A stretch of DNA of 64,000 nucleotides, taken from Eutrophocola salsuginis (lineage in GTDB: Bacteria; Pseudomonadota; Gammaproteobacteria; Pseudomonadales; Pseudohongiellaceae). Within the stretch, counting starts at the first letter, position 1; each line of letters opens with the position of its first letter. This document shows positions 24,678 to 32,111 of the stretch, in pieces. Location: positions 2,046,001 to 2,110,000 of the forward strand of contig JAYQTB010000004.1 of assembly GCA_038147195.1 (NCBI GenBank), given 5' to 3'. A program made the position numbers and the translations under genes. The notes under the pieces were generated by a model. It searched no databases. It was not told the origin of the DNA and was given only the letters and a program-made list of their open reading frames with translations.

Positions 24678-25709
24678 TTAATGGGTCATCGCGTTGTAGA
24701 AACCTGATGATGCCGGTGTGAGAGGTTCAATCACCGGTTCGCCATCTGTATGTTCAGTTATAGTTTCCGGGTGAATACCTAAGCGCCGGAACAACTGCAT
24801 GTCATCATTTTCAAGAGGGTTCGAAGTGGTCAGAAGTTTCTCGCCATAGAAAATCGAATTGGCGCCAGCGAAAAAGCACATGGCCTGCATCTGGTCGTTC
24901 ATTTCCTCACGACCGGCAGACAACCTCACATGGGATTGCGGCATTAGGATCCGCGCCACGGCGATCATGCGAATGAAGTCAAAGGGTTCGAGATCCTCGG
25001 CATTTTCCAGCGGCGTGCCCTTGATTTTCACCAGGTTGTTAATCGGTACGCTGTCGGGATGCACCGGCAGGTTCGCCAGCTCCCGAAGAAACTCGATGCG
25101 GTCATTGGCTTTCTCGCCCATGCCGACGATGCCGCCGCAACAAACCTTGATGCCCGCATCGCGGACATGGGCCAATGTATCCAAACGATCTTCAAAGGTG
25201 CGTGTGCTTATGATGGTCTTGTAGTAATCGCGAGAGGTATCGATATTGTGGTTGTAGTAATCAAGGCCGGCATCTGCCAGTGCGGTGGTCTGTTCCTGGC
25301 TAAGCGCACCCAGGGTCATGCAGGTTTCCATGCCGAGCGCCCTGACACCGCGCACCATGTCCAGGACCAGGGGAAAGTCTCTCTTCGAAGGATGTTTCCA
25401 CGCGGCGCCCATGCAGAAGCGGGACGCACCGCTTGCCTTCGCCTTACGCGCTTCCTCCAGTACTTTTTCCACAGCCAGCAGCTTTTCCTTTTCCAGTTCG
25501 GTGTTGTAGTGACCGCTCTGTGAACAGTACTTGCAGTCCTCCGGGCAGGCACCGGTCTTGATGGACAACAGGGTGCTGACCTGTACGGCGTTGGGGTCGA
25601 AATGCTCCCGATGGATAGTGTGAGCCTGGAACAGGAGGTCATTGAAAGGCTTTTCGAACATGGCCTTCACTTCCTCGAAGGTCCAGTCATGGCGCAGGGT
25701 AGTGGTCAT
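24678..25709 (-). CDS. bioB: Biotin synthase
   Basis: 343 residues. Radical SAM enzyme that inserts sulfur into dethiobiotin. The [4Fe-4S]/SAM motif is Cys55-x3-Cys59-x2-Cys62 (TGACPEDCKYCSQS); the [2Fe-2S]-site region includes MTLGALSQEQ and RLSAGREEMNDQMQ. The start at 25709 follows AGGAAAA by about 8 bases; an upstream ATG at 25763 would add 18 non-family residues. First gene of bioBFCD; its promoter must lie in the gap towards the comF relic. Confidence 0.96.
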   Translation of the reverse strand: MTTTLRHDWTFEEVKAMFEKPFNDLLFQAHTIHREHFDPNAVQVSTLLSIKTGACPEDCKYCSQSGHYNTELEKEKLLAVEKVLEEARKAKASGASRFCMGAAWKHPSKRDFPLVLDMVRGVRALGMETCMTLGALSQEQTTALADAGLDYYNHNIDTSRDYYKTIISTRTFEDRLDTLAHVRDAGIKVCCGGIVGMGEKANDRIEFLRELANLPVHPDSVPINNLVKIKGTPLENAEDLEPFDFIRMIAVARILMPQSHVRLSAGREEMNDQMQAMCFFAGANSIFYGEKLLTTSNPLENDDMQLFRRLGIHPETITEHTDGEPVIEPLTPASSGFYNAMTH

Positions 25710-25842
25710 CGGGCGTTTTCCTGTTGGTTGTTGGGTCGATCTGCGGCTCGGATGGCGACCCACAATATCACGTCTACACTGGGACCAGGAGGCAGTGGAC
25801 GCATCTTAACATGTCAACCAGTTTTACATAAACTGTAAACAA

Positions 25843-26530
25843 ATGGTTAATATTCGAACAGTTACGTTTGATACCAGCGACCTTATTTGTGCGTTGCTAG
25901 CCGGTCGAGCCCGGGGCTTGACCACTTTGCCACCTGCGAATCCGGCATGCCCCTTATCCTGCGCTGCGCGCTGCCTCTGCCAACAGGCGCTGGGGAACAG
26001 GCACTTTGCGGTACCTGCTAGGTCATGCTGTCACCGCGTGCCAGGCTGTTGGCATCCTTCCGTTGCAGCCCACCCCTAGCTTTCCTGGTTTCCGCCTTCA
26101 AGTACCGACAACGACTGGTCAATGGCCAGAACCATGGCGGTCAGCATGTACCAGTATATAAAGCATCAATACCCTAGGCGATCGTAGCCGGACCTGCTGT
26201 TGGCGGTGCCTTTGCATCGTGGCCGCCTGCGCGAACGTGGTTTTAACCAATCGCTGTAAATCTCTTTCCCACCCCCCGCAAATATCGGTTCGCCATGACC
26301 TGGTCTGTCCTACCCGGGACAAACTGCAGCAGGCCGGGCCCAATGCTGCGGCAAGGCATCGCAACCTGCGTGGCGCCTTTTGCAAGAAAGGCGCAGCCAG
26401 GTTCGAAACGGACCGTGTCGTTGCCATCGTCGATGATGTTGTCACCACCGTCACCAAACGAGCGAGGGTTCTGCTGCAACATGGCGCCGCACAATTGCAG
26501 GTGTGGGCACTGGTAAGGACGTTAATCTGA
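25843..26530 (+). pseudogene. comF: Decayed comF (phosphoribosyltransferase-fold competence protein)
   Basis: No intact frame covers this stretch, but reading across frames recovers ComF in order. Frame 1, to about 25962: LPPANPACPLSC. Frame 3, from 25965: CALPLPTGAGEQALCGTC (the zinc-finger cysteines), a TAG at 26019, then PPLAFLVSAFKYRQRLVNGQ to about 26130. Frame 1 at 26188-26256: PDLLLAVPLHRGRLRERGFNQ, limited by TAG and TAA. Frame 2, about 26259-26530: NAAARHRNLRGAF, VAIVDDVVTT (the PRPP-binding loop, with the usual following Gly lost) and AAQLQVWALVRT. That is at least three frameshifts plus stops, so the gene is dead. Intact ComF is needed for DNA uptake during transformation in several bacteria. 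comF beside bioB is the ancestral order I remember from pseudomonads. It ends 2 bases before the bioA start. Confidence 0.85.
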
Positions 26531-26532
26531 AC

Positions 26533-27852
26533 ATGAACATGGACATCGAAGCGCCTTTCCCTAAAATGGCCCGCATGATTGATCTTGAATTCGATCGCCT
26601 GCATCTCTGGCATCCTTACACCTCAATGGATCGGCCGCTTCCGGTGTACCCGGTTGTCAGTGCGTCCGGTGTACGGCTAACCCTTGAAAACGGTGCTAAG
26701 CTCGTGGACGGCATGGCCTCCTGGTGGAGTGTCATTCACGGCTACAACAATCCCCGCCTGAATGATGCGGTCACTGGGCAACTGACCAACATGGCACACG
26801 TGATGTTTGGTGGTATCACCCACGCAGCGGCCGTGGAACTGGCCCGTAAACTGGTGTCCCTCACGCCGCCCCCCCTGCAAAAAGTGTTTTTCAGCGACAG
26901 CGGATCAGTCGCCGTGGAAGTGGCCATCAAGATGGCACTGCAATACTGGCTGAATAAGGGTAAACCGACGCGGCAGAAGCTGCTGACCATCCGCAAGGGT
27001 TACCACGGGGATACCTTCGCGGCGATGGCGGTGTGCGACCCGGTCACTGGCATGCACCAGCACTTCGCCGGCATCCTTCAGCAGCATTATTTTGCTGACG
27101 CACCTAGCTGCCGGTTCGGCGGGAGTGCACATGCCGTCGACGTCAGCAGTATGCGCAGCCTGCTCGAGAAACACGGCGATGAGATCGCCGCGGTGATTCT
27201 AGAACCCATCGTGCAGGGTGCCGGGCGTATGTACTTTTATTCCGCGGACTATCTCTTGGCAGTTCGCAAACTGTGTGATGAGTACGACGTCTTGTTAATC
27301 GCAGACGAAATCGCTACCGGGTTCGGCCGCAGCGGCAAGCTTTTTGCCTGCGAACATGCTGGCATCAGCCCGGACATCCTTTGTCTCGGCAAGGCGCTCA
27401 CCGGCGGCTACATGACCCTCGCTGCAACACTCTGCACTGACAGGGTGGCCGACGGTATTTCCAGTAACCGGGGTGTATTCATGCATGGTCCGACCTTCAT
27501 GGCCAACCCCCTGGCCTGTGCCTGCGCCCTAGCCAGTATCGAGCTGCTGGAAGCCAGAAACTGGCAGGCCCGGGTGGCCGCCATCGAGACCCAACTGACC
27601 CGGGAACTAGCCCCCTGCCGGGACCTAGACACTGTCGCGGATGTTCGTGTTTTGGGGGCTATCGGCGTGGTCGAAATGAAGGTAGCCGTTAATATGGCAA
27701 AAGCACAGGCCTTTTTCGTGGACCAGGGCGTCTGGATCCGGCCTTTCGACAAGCTCGTGTATATCATGCCGCCCTATGTTATCGATAAGACCGATCTCGG
27801 CGCCCTTACAGGAGCGATAATCGCGTTTGCCGCAGGCCCGGCTAGCCTATAG
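26533..27852 (+). CDS. bioA: Adenosylmethionine-8-amino-7-oxononanoate aminotransferase
   Basis: 439 residues from the ATG at 26533. Converts KAPA to DAPA with SAM as amino donor; class III PLP aminotransferase. Family segments include HLWHPYTSM at the N-terminus, GMASWWSVIHGYNNP, FSDSGSVAVEVAIKMA, the PLP lysine in CLGKALTGGYMTL, and HGPTFMANPLACACALAS. Start is uncertain: the AAGGA at 26515-26519 is 13 bases before 26533, and in-frame ATGs at 26539, 26566 and 26575 also precede the conserved part. It is divergent from bioBFCD with only the dead comF between them, so the biotin genes are split into two transcription units. Confidence 0.93.
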   Translation: MNMDIEAPFPKMARMIDLEFDRLHLWHPYTSMDRPLPVYPVVSASGVRLTLENGAKLVDGMASWWSVIHGYNNPRLNDAVTGQLTNMAHVMFGGITHAAAVELARKLVSLTPPPLQKVFFSDSGSVAVEVAIKMALQYWLNKGKPTRQKLLTIRKGYHGDTFAAMAVCDPVTGMHQHFAGILQQHYFADAPSCRFGGSAHAVDVSSMRSLLEKHGDEIAAVILEPIVQGAGRMYFYSADYLLAVRKLCDEYDVLLIADEIATGFGRSGKLFACEHAGISPDILCLGKALTGGYMTLAATLCTDRVADGISSNRGVFMHGPTFMANPLACACALASIELLEARNWQARVAAIETQLTRELAPCRDLDTVADVRVLGAIGVVEMKVAVNMAKAQAFFVDQGVWIRPFDKLVYIMPPYVIDKTDLGALTGAIIAFAAGPASL

Positions 27853-27954
27853 AATAGCGCCTTTTTCGACTTTAACCCCCCTGATTACCAGCCGTTTGCC
27901 CGGGGAAGGCAGTGCAGGATCATATGTCAGGGGCCTTGTTCGGGGTAAAAAACC

Positions 27955-28863
27955 ATGTCAGATGAAAAGCAGAATATTCTCAAGTTCCTGGAAAACACCT
28001 CCGTCGAGGTAACCCCGGGCGGCGCCGTCAAAATCGAGGATTTCCGTGACCTCCTGCGTCCGCAAACCACCGTCTTCGTGACCTTCCTGCCGGGTTCCGA
28101 TATCAAGGATACCGTGGCTACCGTCAAGCGTCTCCATGCCGAAGACATGAAGCCGGTGCCTCACTTTGCCGCGCGCTCCATCCCGAACAAGCAGTTCTTT
28201 GAAGACACTCTGAAAATTTTCCAGGACGAGTGCGGTGTGAAAGAAGCCCTATTGATCGGCGGCGGTGTCGACAACCCCGTTGGCGATTTCTCCAGCTCCA
28301 TGGAGATCCTGCGTCTGGACCTGTTCCAGAAATACGGCATCAAGACCCTCGGAGTTGCCGGTCACCCTGAAGGCTCCCCCGACATCCCCCCGGCTGACGT
28401 CACTTCCGCCCTGCTGGAAAAAAATGCCTACGCGAAAGAGCATGGCATAGACATGTACATCACCACCCAGTTCTGCTTCGAGGCAGAACCGATCATCGAG
28501 TGGGACAAGCGGATTCGCAGTGAAGGCAACGAACTGCCCATCCATATCGGCCTTCCCGGCCTGGCTACGATCAAGACCCTAATGGCCCACGCCAAGGCCT
28601 GCGGAATCGGTCCGTCCATGCGCGTTATCACCCGTCAGGCAGCCAACATTGCCAAGCTAATGACCACTCGCATGCCAGACAAGATCACCCGTGACCTGGC
28701 CAACTACCAGGCCAACGACCCTGACTGCGGCATCACCCAGGTCCACCTGTACCCACTCGGCGGTATGAAAAAATCCGCCGCATGGATGTATGCGGTCATG
28801 GACGGCGAATTCGAGCTGAACGACAAGGGAGGCTTCGATCTGACCCGCGAACTGGATATCTAG
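27955..28863 (+). CDS. Methylenetetrahydrofolate reductase family protein
   Basis: 302 residues of the MTHFR TIM-barrel family (COG0685 type). By eye the FEFFPP-like strand reads SVEVTPG, keeping the catalytic Glu; FVTFLPGSD, PVPHFAARSI, LLIGGG, GVAGHPEGSPDI, ITTQFCFEAEPII and HIGLPGLATI match successive barrel strands. The position of Asp120 of E. coli MetF seems to read Gly, and overall similarity to MetF is low. This is the divergent type I know from marine bacteria, where it may serve methyl oxidation from betaine or DMSP rather than methionine synthesis. It lies 102 bases downstream of bioA, followed by its own terminator. Calling it metF would overstate the match. Confidence 0.78.
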   Translation: MSDEKQNILKFLENTSVEVTPGGAVKIEDFRDLLRPQTTVFVTFLPGSDIKDTVATVKRLHAEDMKPVPHFAARSIPNKQFFEDTLKIFQDECGVKEALLIGGGVDNPVGDFSSSMEILRLDLFQKYGIKTLGVAGHPEGSPDIPPADVTSALLEKNAYAKEHGIDMYITTQFCFEAEPIIEWDKRIRSEGNELPIHIGLPGLATIKTLMAHAKACGIGPSMRVITRQAANIAKLMTTRMPDKITRDLANYQANDPDCGITQVHLYPLGGMKKSAAWMYAVMDGEFELNDKGGFDLTRELDI

Positions 28864-29005
28864 TATTTATCGACCAAAATTGTGAACTGACTCACGGCAT
28901 ACCTGATGTAGTGTGAGTCAAGTCGAAGACCTTAGCGGGGGATGGCGCAGCATTTAAGTCAAATCATTCCCCCTTATGATTTTGGCCCCACTAGACTATT
29001 GTTGA

Positions 29006-29030
29006 CCCCGGCACCCAGCCGGGGTTTTTT
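29006..29030 (+). terminator. Rho-independent terminator after the MTHFR-family gene
   Basis: CCCCGGC / GCCGGGG with a 5-base loop and a T6 run. It lies 143 bases after the MTHFR stop and 14 bases before the convergent folK stop, so the MTHFR mRNA would have a long 3' tail. Confidence 0.85.
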
Positions 29031-29044
29031 ATGCACTCGCAATG

Positions 29045-29584
29045 CTACCTGCCCGAAGAATAGAGCTGGATTTGCTGATCTTTAGAAATGAGCTCAGAAC
29101 ACGACTTCAGTGAACGCTCGATGCCTGGTAGTTCGAAATCCATACTGGTTATTTCCATCATGGGTAACAGGACAAACTGTCTTTCACGGGCCCTCGGGTG
29201 GGGCAAGGTCAGTTCGTCAGTATCGAGGATTTCATCACGAAAGGTGATGAGGTCGAGATCGAGTGTACGCGCCTCGTTCTGTGTGCCGCTGCGCGTGCGA
29301 CCTGCGGCGTTCTCGATGGTCTGAAGTTTGTGCAGCAGGGACAGCGGCGTTTCACTACCTGCCGGGATGATGCCAGCCATCGCATTGAAGAAATCCGGGG
29401 TGCCAGTTGGACTGTCGACCGGGCTGGTCAGGTAGAGGGATGATCGCAGCATACCACCAACAGAAAGTTGCTCCAGCCTGTCGAAGGTATCACTGATGGT
29501 ATCGACCGGGTCATCGGCACCGGACGGGAGATTAGCGCCTATTGAGATGAAGGCGTAGTCGGAATAGTCAGGAGTTGCCGCCAT
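29045..29584 (-). CDS. folK: 2-amino-4-hydroxy-6-hydroxymethyldihydropteridine diphosphokinase
   Basis: 179 residues. Pyrophosphorylates hydroxymethyldihydropterin in folate synthesis. YAFISIGANLPS opens the fold; FFNAMAGI, RTLDLDLITFRDE (Mg-binding Asp pair) and LPHPRARERQFVLLPMMEI are the family signatures. It starts 14 bases after hemE and probably ends the gltB-gltD-hemE-folK transcript. The location away from folP or panB is unusual for enteric bacteria. Confidence 0.93.
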   Translation of the reverse strand: MAATPDYSDYAFISIGANLPSGADDPVDTISDTFDRLEQLSVGGMLRSSLYLTSPVDSPTGTPDFFNAMAGIIPAGSETPLSLLHKLQTIENAAGRTRSGTQNEARTLDLDLITFRDEILDTDELTLPHPRARERQFVLLPMMEITSMDFELPGIERSLKSCSELISKDQQIQLYSSGR

Positions 29585-29598
29585 GACGCTGCAGGCGC

Positions 29599-30663
29599 TT
29601 ACTGGTGATACTGCGCGGACAATTCATGCACAGCATCGACAAAAGCCGTGACATGATCTGGGGTCACATGCTGATGGATGCCGTGACCCAGGTTGAAGAC
29701 GTGGCCATTGCCGTGGCCGTACTGTTCCAGGATCAGCCCGACTTCCTTCCTGATGGCGTCTGCACCACCGTATAAAACGGCCGGATCCATGTTCCCCTGC
29801 AGAGATACCTGACTTCCCACACGAGCACGTGCCTCGTTAATGGACAAGGTCCAGTCCAGGCCGATGCAATCGCACCCGCTTTCAGCGATTTTTTCCAGCC
29901 AGTGGCCACCATTCTTGGTGAAAAGGATGACAGGAATCTTCTGGCCATCCTGTTCACCCACGAGACCGGAGACGATCTTCTTCATGTAGGCAAGGGAAAA
30001 CTCCTCGTAGGCATGGGCGCTTAATGCCCCGCCCCAGGTATCGAATATCTGCACAGCCTGCACGCCCGCCCTGATCTGGGCATTGAGGTAGTCGGTCACT
30101 GACTGCGCCAATTTGTCGAGCAACTGGTGCATGACCTCCGGCGTATTCATGAGCATGGACTTGATGCGGGCGAATTCCTTGCTGGAGCCGCCCTCCACCA
30201 TGTAGGTGGCTACAGTCCAGGGACTGCCGGAGAAACCGATCAGCGGCACGCTGCCGTTAAGTTCACGGCGAATGAGCCTCACGGCATCCAGGACGTAGCC
30301 CAGGTCCCTTTCAGTATTCACGATCTCAATCGCGTCAACATCTGCAGGCGTCTGCACGGGTTTGTGGAATTTCGGCCCTTCACCGGCGGCAAAATACAAA
30401 CCCAGGCCCATGGCGTCTGGGATGGTAAGGATGTCGGAGAAGAGGATGGCCGCATCCAGTGCGTAACGGCGCAACGGCTGCAGGGTGACCTCACAGGCCA
30501 ATTCGGGATTCTGGCACAGGCTCATAAAATCGCCAGCCTTTTCCCTGACTTTCCGGTATTCAGGCAGGTAGCGACCGGCCTGGCGCATCATCCAAACCGG
30601 GGTCACATCTACATCCTGCCTAAGCAGGGCACGCAGGAATCGGTCGTTTTTCAGCTCAGCCAT
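29599..30663 (-). CDS. hemE: Uroporphyrinogen decarboxylase
   Basis: 354 residues. Cofactor-free decarboxylation of uroporphyrinogen III to coproporphyrinogen III in heme synthesis. The N-terminal signature PVWMMRQAGRYLPEYR, FSDILTIPDAMGLGL with the active-site Asp, FSGSPWTVATYMVEG and the C-terminal NLGHGI are all there. Full length for the family. It lies 13 bases downstream of gltD, the ancestral gltBD-hemE order of pseudomonads. Confidence 0.96.
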   Translation of the reverse strand: MAELKNDRFLRALLRQDVDVTPVWMMRQAGRYLPEYRKVREKAGDFMSLCQNPELACEVTLQPLRRYALDAAILFSDILTIPDAMGLGLYFAAGEGPKFHKPVQTPADVDAIEIVNTERDLGYVLDAVRLIRRELNGSVPLIGFSGSPWTVATYMVEGGSSKEFARIKSMLMNTPEVMHQLLDKLAQSVTDYLNAQIRAGVQAVQIFDTWGGALSAHAYEEFSLAYMKKIVSGLVGEQDGQKIPVILFTKNGGHWLEKIAESGCDCIGLDWTLSINEARARVGSQVSLQGNMDPAVLYGGADAIRKEVGLILEQYGHGNGHVFNLGHGIHQHVTPDHVTAFVDAVHELSAQYHQ

Positions 30664-30676
30664 GTAGAAAGGTGTA

Positions 30677-32107
30677 TCAAACCTCCAGGTAATCCAGGAT
30701 GCTGTTCGCAGCCTGACGGCCTTCCCAGATCGCGGTGACTACAAGGTCGGCGCCGCGCACCATGTCACCACCAGAGAACACCTTCGGGTTCGACGTCTGG
30801 AACGGGTAGGCGCCCTGCTCAGGTGCCAGCACTCTGCCCTTGTCGTCGATGTCGATGCCATGTTCAGCAAACCACGGCGCGGGACTCGGCTGGAAACCGA
30901 AGGCGATGAGCACTGCGTCAGCTTCCATGACCACCTTACTGTTGGGAATCACTTCCGCCTGGCGACGGCCCTTGGCATCGGGTTTACCCATGCGCGTCTT
31001 GACGAACTTCACACCGGCGGCATTACCCTTGTCGCCGATGATCTCAACTGGCTGGTGATTGAAGACAAACTTCACGCCTTCCTGCTTGGCGTTACGTACT
31101 TCACGACGGGAACCCGGCATGTTTTCCTGGTCGCGACGGTATACACAGGTCACCGATTCGGCGCCTTGGCGTATGGCAGTACGCACACAGTCCATGGCAG
31201 TGTCGCCACCACCCAGCACGATGACTTTCTTGCCTTCCATACTGATGTATTCCGCCAGGTCCTTCTGGTACTTCATGTGGTGGTTAGTGTTGCCTATCAG
31301 GTAGGGCAGGGATTCGTAGACGCCTGCCAGGTCCTCGCCCGGGAATCCACCCTTCATGTAGGTATAGGTACCCATGCCGAGGAACACGGCATCAAAATCC
31401 TTGGCCAGTTTTTCAAAGGAGATGTCGCGGCCCACTTCTGTGTTGAGGCGGAACTCGATGCCCATGTCCTCGAACACTTGACGACGCAGGTGCATCACGC
31501 TCTTTTCCAGCTTGAACATCGGGATGCCAAAAGTTAAAAGACCACCGATCTCCGGGTACTTATCGAAGACAACCGGTTTCACCCCAGCACGCACAAGCAC
31601 GTCGGCACAGCCGAGACCTGCCGGACCAGCGCCAATCACTGCAACGCGCTTGCCATTGGGCACCACATCAGACATATCAGGACGCCAGCCCATTTCGAAG
31701 GCCTTATCGACTATATATTTCTCGATGTTGCCGATGGTGACTGCACCGAAGCCGTCATTTAGGGTACAGGCCCCTTCGCACAACCTGTCCTGCGGACAGA
31801 TACGGCCGCAGACTTCAGGTAGCGTATTGGTCTGGTGGCAGAGCTCGGCGGCTTCCAGGATATTGTCTTCCTGAGCCAGCTTAAGCCAGTTTGGAATATA
31901 GTTATGGACCGGGCACTTCCATTCGCAATAGGGATTGCCGCATTCCAGGCAGCGCTCGGCCTGCACCTGGGCGTCTTCCGATTCGAACGGCTGGTAAATC
32001 TCAACGAACTGAGTCTTGCGGACGTCAAGTGTTTTCTTCTTCGGATCCTCGCGGTCCTCGGTAACGAACCGGAAGGTGTCTTTTGACCTGGCGATAATGT
32101 CGGACAT
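30677..32107 (-). CDS. gltD: Glutamate synthase small subunit (beta)
   Basis: 476 residues. Transfers electrons from NADPH through FAD to the GltB subunit. The N-terminal domain holds two [4Fe-4S] clusters: Cys53, Cys56, Cys61, Cys65 (CLECGNPYCEWKC) and a second set in VCGRICPQDRLCEGAC. The FAD site is GAGPAGLGCADVL and the NADPH site is VLGGGDTAMDC. It is separated from gltB by 4 bases. Confidence 0.96.
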   Translation of the reverse strand: MSDIIARSKDTFRFVTEDREDPKKKTLDVRKTQFVEIYQPFESEDAQVQAERCLECGNPYCEWKCPVHNYIPNWLKLAQEDNILEAAELCHQTNTLPEVCGRICPQDRLCEGACTLNDGFGAVTIGNIEKYIVDKAFEMGWRPDMSDVVPNGKRVAVIGAGPAGLGCADVLVRAGVKPVVFDKYPEIGGLLTFGIPMFKLEKSVMHLRRQVFEDMGIEFRLNTEVGRDISFEKLAKDFDAVFLGMGTYTYMKGGFPGEDLAGVYESLPYLIGNTNHHMKYQKDLAEYISMEGKKVIVLGGGDTAMDCVRTAIRQGAESVTCVYRRDQENMPGSRREVRNAKQEGVKFVFNHQPVEIIGDKGNAAGVKFVKTRMGKPDAKGRRQAEVIPNSKVVMEADAVLIAFGFQPSPAPWFAEHGIDIDDKGRVLAPEQGAYPFQTSNPKVFSGGDMVRGADLVVTAIWEGRQAANSILDYLEV

Positions 32108-32111
32108 ACAT

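Noticed and set aside
25812..25828. Inverted repeat TGTCAAC-CA-GTTTTACA as a BirA operator for bioB
   Set aside because: Half-sites resemble TTGTAAAC/GTTTACAA, but the spacer is 2 bases instead of about 12-16 in known BirA sites, so I cannot support the call.
26119..26613. A 164-codon minus-strand open frame opposite comF and the bioA start
   Set aside because: It overlaps the conserved bioA N-terminus in antisense and its complement shows ComF motifs; no family resemblance.
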